Of a stretch of DNA of 64,000 bases, positions 1-11,531 are shown piece by piece. The translations under genes were made by a program, and so were the position numbers. Every line of letters starts with the position of its first letter. Positions within the stretch are counted from its first letter, which is position 1. The stretch lies in assembly GCF_009389715.1 (NCBI RefSeq), contig NC_052392.1:37181910-37245909 (forward strand). Direction: 5' to 3'. The DNA is from Phoenix dactylifera. Its lineage: Eukaryota > Streptophyta > Magnoliopsida > Arecales > Arecaceae. The notes below the pieces were generated by a model. It saw only the letters and a program-made list of their open reading frames with translations. It was not told the DNA's origin and made no database searches.

Positions 1-244
1 TGGTGATGAGACATGCATGACACTAAGAAACTTTGCCATTTTGGTAAGACTGCTAAGTATGGCTTATCATTTGAAAACCTGAATAAATAGACCAATTTGA
101 CCCGGTACCCAGCGTTATGAACCTGTGGAGCCGCTGCTTTGAGTGGTCCAACTATTTAAATCATCCAAAATAGTGACTTATTGGTTCAACCATTAATCTT
201 AATCTCTATTCCCTTAAAAAAATAATCCTCACTGCTCTCAATAT

Positions 245-650
245 GTTATGTTCCTCTTCGAAGAGAAATTATATTCTACACTATATGCATCATGTTGATA
301 GTGCACCATGCTAATCATATATCTTGGTTTCCGTGAACTTCATTCATCATACGTTCATCTTGGAATGTTGTTCTGTGCATCTCGTCTTAGTTTGCCCCGA
401 GGTGCTCCGCTAATATGATGCAAAAGATTCAAGGTATAGTTTTTCCTCCTCCTAGCTTATGCGTCTCAATATTTGCTCAACATGCAATGTCTAAAGTATA
501 TCCTCCACCATGTACAACATGCAGCAGTGCACCACACTACTCATATATATTGGTTTATGTGGGTCTCATTCATCGTACGCTCATTTCGAATTGCCATCTT
601 GTGCATCTCGTCTTGGTTTGTTTCTGTGATGCACTGCTGATATGATATAA
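245..650. repeat. Imperfect direct duplication, unit about 225 bp
   Basis: Two adjacent diverged copies can be aligned by eye. Both contain the string GTGCATCTCGTCTT, at about 377 and 601, and both have a preceding block with a CATCATACG/CATCGTACG stretch. There is no coding capacity across the copies. The rest of 1-2050 is AT-rich intergenic DNA in which I see no gene. Confidence 0.5.
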
Positions 651-2050
651 GAGGTACCGATGTGCCTCATTGTTCTTACTCTTATAGTGTTTGAAGAATC
701 CGGAGAACCAAAAAGAAAAAAAGAAAAACAAAAGGAAAAATTGTTCACTACATCCTCTCATAAAGCTGTATTATATATTCATGGATGCACAAAGTTTGTC
801 ATTTCTTTACCTCAAAGATGAACGCGATTCCTATTAGAATTGGATGCATGATTCATGAAATATAATAACTTCTGGTAAGGATGTGAGCAAAGGCATAATG
901 AGCAGCAGCAATACTTCATGATTCTAGTGATGTTGAATGCTGAAGTCATGGCAGCATTACTGAAGCTTATTGGCTTGTTTACGCCCAGCTCCTCCCCCTA
1001 ACAATAACAAAACAAAGAGAGAGAAAAAAAGAAGTAATATAAAACAATTTGTGGACATTCCATCATGAGAAAATCTCTTCCTTTCAGGTGATGATGGCCG
1101 CATATATAGAATCTCTTCTTTTGCTCTTAATTTGCTCCTTCGAATCGATACTTTTCCATGGCAAAGGTCGTTAAAGCAAAGCCTAGAGGCACCAAATACC
1201 TAGATGTAGATATCTCGGTAGCATTTATATTCATGCAGTTAGAAGTCTCATTCATTCACATATTGAGAAGATTTCTAGATGGTGATGATGCCCAAAGCCA
1301 AAGCACTGGAAATGAATGATCCACTAGCCTATTCTAAGCAATGGGTTTAGTCAATGCCCTCCACCAAATAAATTATTTAATCCCCACTCATATAGTCTAC
1401 TAAAAGTAACTAGGATTCCCTCATGGGCACATCCTATTATCATAATCACATTTCCTTAGGCATGTGCCTTCAATGTAGTAGAAATTGTAGACCTATTGAC
1501 ATGAATGGAACCACTCCATGAACCCCTAGCTAAACAAGAGGTTGACCTAGGGAAATGTCATGGAACTCTACCACAAGATGTGAATTATATGTACCTAGAT
1601 TTGCTGATTGCTTTATTTGATTTCATTTAGGATAATGTTTTCTAAGTTAGCAGGGAGGTTTGCCTCTAGTCTAGCAAGTCTGGAATTGTCCTATGTTGAT
1701 AAGCATGCTTCTTATGCACCTCAACTATATGGAGGTTCTTTTTCTTGTCATGTTTTAATCATTCTTCCTCCCACTTTGCTGCCTTAATTGGATTTTCTCC
1801 TTTAATTGGCACTAACAACAATAGATTTTAGTCTCGTTAAGCTATGATTAAGAAAAATATTTGGGGCATAATCCTTTTTATTTTCTTTTCTTTTCCATTT
1901 TTATACAATGTACATTCAACTCTACTACATACAAAAAAAAAAGAGGTGCAGAAATATATCTTCTATTTTTGATCTTCTTCTTTTTCTTTTCTTGTCATTT
2001 TCTCTAACTATCCTTTATTACAATTCTTTTTTAATTCCTCACGATCAGGC

Positions 2051-2284
2051 GTGCAAATGAGCCAAGCCGAGTATAATGTTGCTTGGCTCAGCTCAATATA
2101 TTAGAAGAGTTGCTCGGGTTTTTCCATTATAGTTTTTCGAACCGAGCTACTCAGGCTTGGCTTATTTATAGAGCCAAGCTTCAAAAGAAGTTTTAGCTCA
2201 AATTAATTTTCAGTTGAGTCGATCTTGAACGAGGAAATATTGAGCCAAGCTTGAGCTGCTCATGAGCAACTTGGTTCATTTACA
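2051..2284. mobile_element. MITE-like element with terminal inverted repeats
   Basis: The left end reads GTGCAAATGAGCCAAGC and the complement of the right end reads TGTAAATGAACCAAGTTGC, so the termini are imperfect inverted repeats of about 17-19 bp. The interior repeats GAGCCAAGC-like words in both orientations. At 234 bp without an ORF it is a non-autonomous DNA element. No clear target duplication was seen, so the superfamily is open. Confidence 0.55.
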
Positions 2285-3496
2285 ACTATATCTAAGACCT
2301 AATTAGGCCATTGTCTACTTTTGAGGACATACCTTGTAGTTTGACAATTGATGCTAGGCCAAAGCCCAGCTCGATCCTAAAACGTGGCCTACTCAGGCCC
2401 AAAAGTAATTACATCCCTCATCACTTCTCTCGGACCGCTTATGCTTCCACCATGAGGCCTCATTGCGACCAATGGTAATCTTGCATGAACAAAAAGCCAT
2501 TATTAGACTGAACTATTAAACCTACTGAAGCATTTGGCTGAATGAAAGGCATCTTTCTGTGTCTGTCTTGGCCTTTGAAGTGGCGTAATCAATTGTCATC
2601 CTCATAACTTTGCAAACTATGGCTGTAGTCTCATCCACACTGTCATGACAAACTTATGGATTTCTATTGTTCATATCTGCCATTAGATGGGAAAAAAAAG
2701 ATAAAAATAAAAGATTCTTTTTCGTGAAACTTCTGAGGATAAGATGAGTTTCACAATTGATCCATTTCAGTTCTTATCGTCAAAATGGGCCAAACAACAA
2801 ACCCGTTTCCATCAACTCCTCAAACTCCCACATCCATTCAACAACTCTATCACTGCACTACAGAGTGTCTACATCCGAAAAAAATTAGTGCTAAATCTAC
2901 TCTTCGTCCATGTTGCAATTTGAGCAAGTGTTATCAGGACAGTGGTTAATCCGCCGAGCTATCGGTTAGTAGGCAGCAAAATCATAACAATTTTCAAACA
3001 AAAGCTCATATATTTTACAGATATACGGATGAGTCACAAAATTGTCCAACCAGTCCATACATCATACCGTCGACAAGGACACAGGTTGTCTCTTTCATAT
3101 GCAAGAGGGATTCAACTTTCTTCGCACGCATGTACAGTTGAATCGCACAATAATTACTTTAAGAGATGCACGAGCAAGCATATGCATGGAGTTTGAAGTA
3201 CTTTGAGATCTATGAGTGATCCAATGGTTATTGTCGCAAAAGAAGGCAATCCAAATCTGTTCGACCATTTGATAAAGAAGGCAACCAAAGGCGATGAGAG
3301 CCAATAGATTTATTGGGCAACCAAGCAAATGTCTCACCATGGTAATTCAATGAAACCCTATGTAAAAAGGTTTATTTTGTATAACATTTCCGGTGATCTA
3401 AGATCACAAATGTGTTTACTAGTTGAGTTAGTAAATTTATTGGGTATTGGTTACTAGTTAGCTAGGTTTGGATCCTGCTAACTTCTCGGTCATTAG

Positions 3497-4408
3497 TGCT
3501 GAAAACGGACCGGATATGAATCCGATATTTGTATCTATATGGATATTTTTCAACAAATATGGATACGGATACGGATATTAAACATATATCAAAATGAATA
3601 TCCTTTTTTGTTCTAAACAGATACGGATACGAATATGATATTAAGCATATCCATATTTGTTATAAACGGATATGGATACGAATCAGATATTAAATCAGAT
3701 ACTTTTTCAAATATTAATCAAATTTGAACAAAATTCAAAGTGACAACTAGCAACAAAGACATAATCATAAAAAAAGATTCAATTAAAAAAAAATAATTTT
3801 AACAAGCATTTATCAATAATAAAAACTAACAATTTCATAAAGGATATACTGTTCAAGGTTGGTCGTTACCGAAGTAGATAGAAACCAGGGCACCTTCAAG
3901 GCATCTCATGGTTGTCGCTGGTTGTAATCGCCGGGTGGAAACTAAGAAATAGACTGAACCTTCGAAATCCTAGTGCTTGAAGACGACGAAGACGAAAGAG
4001 GGACGAAATGGATGAACGAGAGGTTTGAGTCTTTCAGGCATGCGAGGCGATTCAAAGAATTTTATTCGAATCAAAGTATTCCATATTCAGGTTACTATCT
4101 TAAGTAACGATCATCCGATATCTGGGTTCCTTTTAATTTACGTTTGGTTAATCACCTAATTGGTTCCCTGATTTAACTTAACTTAAACTTCTTCTTTTTA
4201 CTTACCCTTATTATACGGATATCCGGATTTGGATCTGAATCTGGAAAAATCAGGTGTATCCTCATCCTTATACATGTTCGGAAGATTTTTAAATTGATTA
4301 TCCAAATTCGTATCTGGATCAAATCGAACAAAAAAATAGTATCCGAATCCGATCCAAATCGGATACGGAAACGGATATGATCGGATATAATCCGATCCGT
4401 TTTCAGCC
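3497..4408. mobile_element. Non-autonomous TIR element, about 0.9 kb, rich in GGATA(C/T) words
   Basis: The left end (GCTGAAAACGGACCGGAT, from 3498) and the complement of the right end (GGCTGAAAACGGATCGGAT, to 4408) form a long inverted repeat that runs inward as diverged copies of ATATCCGAT/ATCGGATAT words. The interior has AT-rich stretches and one less AT-rich block at about 3855-4050 that differs in composition. There is no transposase ORF. A target duplication could not be fixed, so hAT-like or Mutator-like ancestry is undecided. Confidence 0.6.
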
Positions 4409-4409
4409 T

Positions 4410-6555
4410 ATCGATTATAGTTTTAAATATAAAAAAAAAGGGCTAATGATAAATAGCGGAGACCTTTTCTATCACTTGTAAATCTTCCAACAGCTTTGTT
4501 AATGTACTAATTTATCCCAAGAATTAGGGTTTCTGGTGGAGTTATACACTGTATAAATCCACTAATAAGGGTTCTCGACCCCAGTTGTTCTTTTAGTCTT
4601 ACCTAACATTTGATACCTACATTCAACATAATTGCATACTCATGGCCGGTTGGGGAATGATTTGTAATTGGTGCAGCAACAATATCTTTATCCCAGGTTT
4701 CATTTAACCACATACTGTCTCTTGAAGGTAAAAAAGATTCAAATCACATGCAAGGGTGCATGGATTAGCGAATAGTTTTAATCTCCACCACGTTGCAATG
4801 GACGGATGGGTTTCTTTCAACCCACACGCGATGCCGATTTTGATGCACGTCAAAGTCGGGTGATGCATGTTGATCGCCGGCATCGCCCATGAAAGGGAAT
4901 GAGTGATGCATCCATTTGACTCTAGAGTCACTGGTTGTCATGGCATACCTCATACCATGAATAGACGCACGCATACATGCGACTCGATTGGTTCAAAAGT
5001 TTGTGGTTGTTGATTATATAGGATTACAATATGGTTTATAGCTATGACAATAATAACAAGAAAGACTTATTAATAGGTCCCTCGGCGGACCGGAATCTAA
5101 CAATATGTCCTTCTTGACCTTTTGTCGGCCTGGTCCAGCCTATTGGACTTGGGCCGGCCATGTGGGCTGCCCAACGCGCGCCTGGCCAGTGAGTCGGGGG
5201 AGGAAGACTTTCAATGGGAGTCTTCTTCCTCTCCGAGTCTAGCAAGGATCCGAAGGTGGTTGGACTCCGGCAATGCTTGAAATTGGCCCTCTTCTATTCT
5301 CTAGGATTTCGCTCCTAATTTCCGATCCACCTGACCTAGTGTTTCTATCTCTTGATACCTCTTGACAATACACAACGTGCAAGGTGGTGAATAGAAGAGG
5401 GGCTGCAAATTAAAGAACCTTACCATTACACAAAGCCTATCAATAAGTTCTCCTATTTATTAGGATATTAATAGATAACAAATGAACAGGAAGGTGGCAG
5501 CTAGTTTAGTTGGTGGAGTGCATCTTGGGTGCGAAAGAAGGATTCACCTTAAGACGAATCCATTGTTGGATCACCCACCGGTCTTTTTGAAAATATACAG
5601 ATGGATGAATGATGGAGTTTAGAGTGTTTTGAGATCAGTAAGGTAGGTGATCCAGTAATGGGCCCGTACGAAGGAAGATGAATCCTTCCGGTGCAACCCT
5701 AGAGCTGGGTGTTGTGCTGTTAATCTAGATAATAGATTCAATTGTCACCTACACCTTAACATCGACCAGACTTCCTTGCATCTCGGTTCTTAGAAAAATA
5801 TAGTAATAATAATTTTTTTGGTAAATAATAAACTAGTAATTTTAGAGAACAAACCTATAGCAATTACATTATCCAATAACAATAGATATTTAGTTTGAGA
5901 AATTCATCCATAAAATGGCACTACGACTCTCCAATATTCTGTTGTTATTCATTGTAATGGTTAATGATAGCCAGACTAAAGCAGTCCAGACTTCAGTGCC
6001 TTCAAATGCGCGAATTTGGTAGTTTATCAACTATAGCCCATGGGCTCACCACATTGGAGCAAAAAGTGGCGAAAGTAGGCATCACCGCACCGTGATAGCA
6101 TTTGTGGTCCACAACTTGAAACTAAAACAAAACTAAATCCTTAAAATAATTTCGTACCAAAGTTTGCCACTTAATTGCAAGATACAAAGATCATAGTAGC
6201 TGTTTGGAAACGAAATTATATGAAAGAAAAGATTTCAATGTGGAATGTGCGTGCCAGTTGCGGTCCATGCTTGAAAAAGAGTAGATCTTGAAGAATATAT
6301 AACCAGAGTAGCGACCGAACCTTGGAAACATAGCACATGGCTGCTGCCACTAGGAAATGGAGGAAAATGGGACCGTGTTTGAGACGGAAGTTAAAGAATC
6401 ATGCCATGGTAAAATGTCTCCAACTTAGGAAACAGGTAATGGAATTTAGAAAGCATGAGCAGAGCTCATGAGAAGGAAATAAGGAAACCGAGAAGATGTG
6501 GCTGTAAATGGTTTTGTTATTCGGCCATATTGTTTGATGCTCTCAAAATTTTCTA
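4410..6555. other. Intergenic, no gene seen
   Basis: No supported exon was found. A G+C-rich block near 5080-5280 looks like decayed LTR sequence, and 5590-5660 resembles 3180-3230 (a shared GTTTTGAGATC/GTACTTTGAGATC and GATCCA word), so it is probably a dispersed repeat. Confidence 0.4.
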
Positions 6556-6994
6556 AGTAACAATTCAGGACCTCATTCAAAATGGCTAGTCGGAAGATAT
6601 TATTTGGATTTCTTTATTCTGTATAAGTATCCAAGATCTACCCAGTAAATAACCGGTGTGGGACTAAATATACGTCCGCATGGGTCCTTATGTACTCCTT
6701 TCGTTCAAGTTCTGATGTCCTCGTCATGCTAAGGGTTCAAATACATTCAAATCTAATCACAAACACCACGATCGGCCCATGATTAGCCCCAATGGATCTG
6801 TGCTATAGTGTCCCCTAGTTCACATAGGTTATGGGCCGGGTCCGCTTTGATATCATTTGTAAAAACCGAGGACCTCACCCAAAATAGCTAGCCGGAAGAT
6901 ATTATTTGAGTTTTTTGATCCTGTAATAAGTACCTAAGATCTACCCAGCAAAAACCGATGTTGGACTAAATACACGCCTACACGGGTCTTCACA
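6556..6994 (-). mobile_element. Complete TRIM retrotransposon copy
   Basis: About 439 bp in minus orientation. Two LTRs of about 140-150 bp flank a short interior that has a degenerate primer-binding site (complement of GATATCATTTGTAAA at about 6870) and a purine-rich tract next to the left-hand LTR. The LTRs carry GTCCCACACCGG and TATACAG signals. It has no coding capacity, as expected for a terminal-repeat retrotransposon in miniature. Target duplications are not clear. Confidence 0.7.
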
Positions 6995-7026
6995 ATAAGG
7001 ATACAAAAGTTAGATCCAAATTCAAA

Positions 7027-7257
7027 GCATGTTTGGTAAAGAGGAGTTGGACTCGGTGACTTCCATTTCAACCTTTTGGTGGGAAGAGAAAAGAAAATAG
7101 AAAATGTTCTAATTCTTACTTTTTTTTCTCTTTTTTTTTCAGTATTCAAATTCCATTTAGATTTCGATTCCAGTCACGAACCAAATACATTGCGGAATAT
7201 GAAAGATTCTGAATTCTATTCTAATTTATTTCGATTCTAGCTACGGACCAAACGTGC
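7027..7257. mobile_element. MITE with GCAYGTTTGGT termini
   Basis: The left end is GCATGTTTGGT and the complement of the right end is GCACGTTTGGT. The 231-bp interior has alternating ATTC/GAAT words and no ORF. Related, more diverged copies lie at about 27262-27449 and 50750-50952. Confidence 0.5.
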
Positions 7258-7261
7258 CCCT

Positions 7262-7556
7262 AACTCATTTACATGATGGCTAAGTCCGACAAGCCCACCC
7301 CTGCGTAGCAGCCCCCACTGGGCCTCCGCCCCGCCAGAAGAATGTTCGATGCGGGAAGACAAGTTTTACTCATACCCTCCCCACCCAAGGGTGAGTACGT
7401 CACATCTGGCACCACCAAAGCTACCAGTGGACCAATAAGCGCTCCTAAACCCCATGTCCAAGCAGTGTCACCACATTTTAATCGACGCGCAGGGCGATTC
7501 GAACTTGGAACCATGCGGTTAAAAGACAACGCCCAGTTTCATTGAGCTACCACCTT
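7262..7556 (-). mobile_element. tRNA-derived SINE candidate
   Basis: Read on the minus strand, the 5' part looks like a tRNA: an A-box-like GGTAGCTCAATGAAACTGG, then a CTTTTAACC anticodon-loop-like word (UUU, Lys-like) and a B-box-like GGTTCCAAGTTCGAATCGC. About 200 bp of unrelated G+C-rich sequence follows. Overlapping ORFs on both strands here (7269-7529 and 7342-7545) are chance products of that composition. It could also be a decayed tRNA-Lys pseudogene in another repeat. Confidence 0.45.
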
Positions 7557-8514
7557 GGTGGCGTCGGTATCTAACTTTAATAGTCTATAAACTATTGTGC
7601 AATGTTTGTCAGATTCAAATATTTTGGTTGAGTCAAATACTGCTTGATCCAATTGTCCGGTGTTGACTCCAATTTAGATGAGAGTTTGATTTGGAATTCC
7701 GTCCGGTCTCCTACGGGACCCACGGAACCGAGTTTCCTCAACAGTTATATTATAGGATAATGGTGTGTGCGTTGCTTTATTGACTTCATATTACCAGAGT
7801 TGTGACTTGGTCAACTTGGTATTTAGTTGGGCAAGGTCGGATTTATTGAACGTGAGCCCACAAATATCAATTCAACTCAAAAATCAACGTATTAAATGTT
7901 GGTTTTTAGGCAGATATTGGATTAGTTTTGGAGGCACTTCTGATGCCTGGATAATATATTCTTGAAATTATTAATTTATTATTTATTTATGGTGGATTTT
8001 AAGTATGAGTTTTCGGTGAGAGTGAGATTTTTTCTTCATACTTACAATGCATACAAACACATCGCAAATGTCTAATATGGCTCATAGTTTAGTGGGAGAA
8101 AAATTTTACCAAAAATTTTGCAGAAATTATCCGGAAACAATTTTAACTAAGAAAGCCGGAAGAGTTTAGATGCAGAAGAGAGCAATGCATGCCATCTACA
8201 AAATTTTTCAGTGCAACAGGTTGATAATTTTTTGCATACCATGATACAATAAGTTCAGTTATCATACCTTGCAAGTTTCCACCACTTGTAAGATGAGAAG
8301 TTCTTCAAATAGTATTTTCTTTATCTAAAAAATATATTATACTTCATTATCAATAAAAAATATTGTGAAAGTTATAAATAATATGTGGAAAAATAGTAAG
8401 CAAGAAGAACTAAAGTTGAAATTTTTCTAATGCCCTTATTGATTCAACCTTGCTTTATTTACAGGCTGGTGGGAGCATCCCAATCAAACAAGTTGTAATG
8501 TATAAATATTTTTT

Positions 8515-8800
8515 GTAAATTTATAATCGGCTAATAAATGAGATTTTAAAAATATAAAATTGAAATCATTCTACTTTAATATTTGAAATTTTATAATAAA
8601 ATTTATGACCAATTAATGAATGAAATATAAAACTAAAATTATTTTACTTTTTGCTGAAATTTTAAAATTAAATTTGTAACTGATCACGAGATATAAATTG
8701 GAATTATTCCATTTTAATGGTTGAAGTTTTAAAATTAAATTTTTAACCCACCAATAAATAAAATATAAAATTAAAATTATTCTACTTTAATATAATAGTT
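8515..8800. repeat. AT-rich tandem repeat, about four units of 70-80 bp
   Basis: Four diverged units share the words AATAAATGAGA or similar, AATATAAAATTAAAATTATTC, and ACTTTAATA, at spacings of about 70-80 bp. No coding function is suggested. The wider stretch 7560-9340 is otherwise AT-rich without recognisable genes. Confidence 0.5.
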
Positions 8801-9344
8801 GATACTACATAGCTTTGACAAAAATCATTAATTATTCTACATAGCTTTAATTATTCTACCTACTTTTATAGCTGTACGTAGCAAATTACCACTGAGATGC
8901 AGTGACTTATACGATTTTGAGAGCTTAATTAGTACTTCATCTTTATCGTAGACCTGTAATTTCCAGGCTTCCAGCACAAAACTCCCTCAGAGCTTGCAAA
9001 TAAAAAAGTCTCATTATTAAAAAAATTATATACATAACCTGTTTTTCACTCTCCCAGAATAAGAAAAAGATTGCCAATCCCTGATGACGTACGGGTACGA
9101 TTCAAACTCAATTCATCTACATAATTTAAAGCCATTTTATCAACTGAGCCGGTTGGTAACCATGCACATTATACCTACCCATGCATGCTCATAAATCATA
9201 ATCTCCAAATTAACCTTTCTTTAGTGCGCCATGGCAAGTAAATAAGAAAATTTTCAAGCAACGCAACCCTACCACCTTTTAAGATAACGGTTGCTGCTCA
9301 AAATCTGATCTGATGGATGGACGGGCTGATGGACAAGCTGCTCT

Positions 9345-9575
9345 GCCTGGTTAAACCGGAGAAGCATCATACGGCGCCGAAGTTGATCTACAACTATAAA
9401 AAATAATTAGGATGTCATTGGAACATATTCGGTTATGAACCTTTTGATGCTTAAATCAGAGAGTGTTTCGAGAGAAAATAGGAAAGATAAAAGAGTGATA
9501 GAAGCATGAGAGTATGGAATTATAAGTTCTCTTCATACTTGGGAGATCCTCTTGTCTAGTATTTAGAAAAGCGAG
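9345..9575 (+). repeat. First copy of a 220-bp direct repeat (LTR-like)
   Basis: Aligns by eye with 10555-10775: both contain GAAGCATCATACG/GAGCATCATACG, then GATGCTTAA/AATGCTTAA, AGAGATAAA-like words, and end in CTTG(T/C)CTAGTATTTA. The second copy reads TTTATAGAG at its end, a TATA-like word. The pair lies 1.2 kb apart in the same orientation and may be two old LTR remnants. Confidence 0.5.
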
Positions 9576-10554
9576 AATGCGAATATATACGTTTAGGATC
9601 GCACGATTCACGGACGAGCTGTTGAGCTCTTTTCATATCCATCGATCGGGATGGTTAGAATATTCCTTTTTCAGGTGCGTTGTGAATTGTGATCCGATGC
9701 TTTTCTTATATGCGGATCTTGTCGGTTATGATACTTTTTTAGGCACGTCGAGATCGCATCGAGCTATAATTGATCAAATTTGAACCATATCACCGGCCCC
9801 CTACTTCCGAGCTCGAGTTAGGCTTACTCGAAGTAGTCAAATCATTCATTAGGAGAGCTAGTCGAGCTGAATTCGTGCTATCAAATCAGCCTTGGGTGCA
9901 TCTGAAAACTGCATTTAACAATTGGCACGATTTCTATTGAGTCAGTTCCATTTTTGAAGCATCTTATGTACGTGCAGAATTTTCACCGTTGCGATCATTC
10001 CTTCTTGCAGTTCTAAAGAGGATCAATCCATGGAAGTACACAACCCTGAATGCCAAGCTTGCACATGGCGACCGATAGATGGATGATTGGACGCTTCATA
10101 GCTCATTTTTTGTGCGCCTAAGCTAGCCGATCTTTAGCAAAATGAGCTATATCAGCTAGATTTTGAAGATTTCTTGGTCGGCGATTGACGTTTTCGACTT
10201 GTAGTGCTCAGCTATTTTGGATAACAAAGGCAAACTTCATTTATTATTAGAAATAAAGGAGTATAGAGTTCAAAATTACAACTCTTGCAGGTGGTACACT
10301 TGGAGGTTATCAGAATGTCATGCCCGAGATACTATAATTCTAACAAGTTGCTTGAGTCTATATGTGCCAAGTCAGAGACCATTGAGGGCTAGGTCGGGAG
10401 TCATTAGACTCCTAGAATTATATGGCGGAATGGTGTGATTATTTCGTCTGGACTTCATCTCTCTTGGATCTCTAAGAAATCTCAAAAGAAGAGGGTGCTT
10501 CCTAGCCCTTCCTCTAGCACCAATCTATTGCCACTAAAAATTCGATTCAATAGA

Positions 10555-10775
10555 TGGACGAGGAGCATCATACGACACTTGGATCTAATTTGCAACTACA
10601 GAAAACAATCAGAAGGTCACTGAAACACATTCGACTAGGACCTTCTAATGCTTAAGTCGGGCAAAGTTTCAAGAGAAAACCGAAGAGATAAAGGAGCGAT
10701 AGATAGAAGTATAAGAGTATGATATTCAAATTTACTTCACATCTAAGAGGTCTTCTTGCCTAGTATTTATAGAGA
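10555..10775 (+). repeat. Second copy of the 220-bp direct repeat (LTR-like)
   Basis: Partner of 9345-9575. The segment between them (9580-10550) contains no recognisable retrotransposon protein, so a single LTR element with a decayed interior is possible but not shown. Confidence 0.5.
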
Positions 10776-10908
10776 ATATGGTGCAAATTTGATCTCACAA
10801 TATTCCCTAATCAGGCAATTAGAGAGGCATTTATTAGATGATACTCTTTTGAAGACACTTTGCTCTTTTTATCTTTAATTTGGCCATCATCCAACAGTCC
10901 ATCATCCT

Positions 10909-11010
10909 CACGTGGGCCACATGCAAAGACAAAGAAAGTGGCCCGGCCGTGTTCCTCACGCACTTCCCCCGGGCAAAGAACATGTCCATATATAACCCAA
11001 ATCCCACGTG
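10909..11010 (+). promoter_or_regulatory. Two G-boxes upstream of the transporter gene
   Basis: Perfect CACGTG palindromes lie at 10909-10914 and 11005-11010, about 250 and 150 bp upstream of the TATA-like box. In plants G-boxes bind bZIP and bHLH factors in light and stress control. Their role at this gene is inference. Confidence 0.45.
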
Positions 11011-11154
11011 TAATCCTTACAATCATCTAATAAACGTAAATATATATACATAAATCTCCTGCCGATTCCCCAAAGGCCAAAGCCTCTCTTGTTTGGAAAT
11101 GGAGGGGGTTCGGCTCCCCATTTACGAGTCCTAATAGTTCTTGTTGCTTTCTTT

Positions 11155-11168
11155 TATTTATATAAAAG
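11155..11168 (+). promoter_or_regulatory. Likely TATA box of the UDP-galactose transporter gene
   Basis: The word TTTATATAAAAG fits a plant TATA box. It would place the transcript start near 11190-11200 and give a 5' leader of about 340 nt that contains two (GA)n tracts, at about 11206-11226 and 11475-11502. An upstream minus-strand or overlapping plus-strand ORF in this leader is not considered a gene. Confidence 0.5.
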
Positions 11169-11531
11169 AAGGCAGAAAGAAGGAAGGAAGGAAAGAAAAA
11201 GAGTGGAGAGAGAGAGAGAGAGAGATCGGCATCGTCATCATCATCACGCCTCTCCGGTGGTCGCATGGAAAGCGCAGCCCCGCTTCGGCTGATGCTCCTG
11301 CTGCGTACTTCGCCGCTTCCACCTCCTCCCCCAGCTTCCTCACACGCCTTCTCCTCCTCGGCTTTCTTCAAATAGGCTTCTTGGAGGGCGGTTTTAGCTG
11401 GGATTTAATTCGACCAGATCTGGGGGGAGGGGGCTTTAAATCTCTGGATCGGCCGTTTCGACTGGCGAATTGGAGAGAGATAGAGAGAGAGAGAGAGAGA
11501 GGGAGAGATCGGATCGAAGCGGGGAGAGGAG

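Noticed and set aside
7269-7545. Complementary ORFs on both strands
   Set aside because: Both fall in a SINE-like G+C-rich repeat, with no protein family match.
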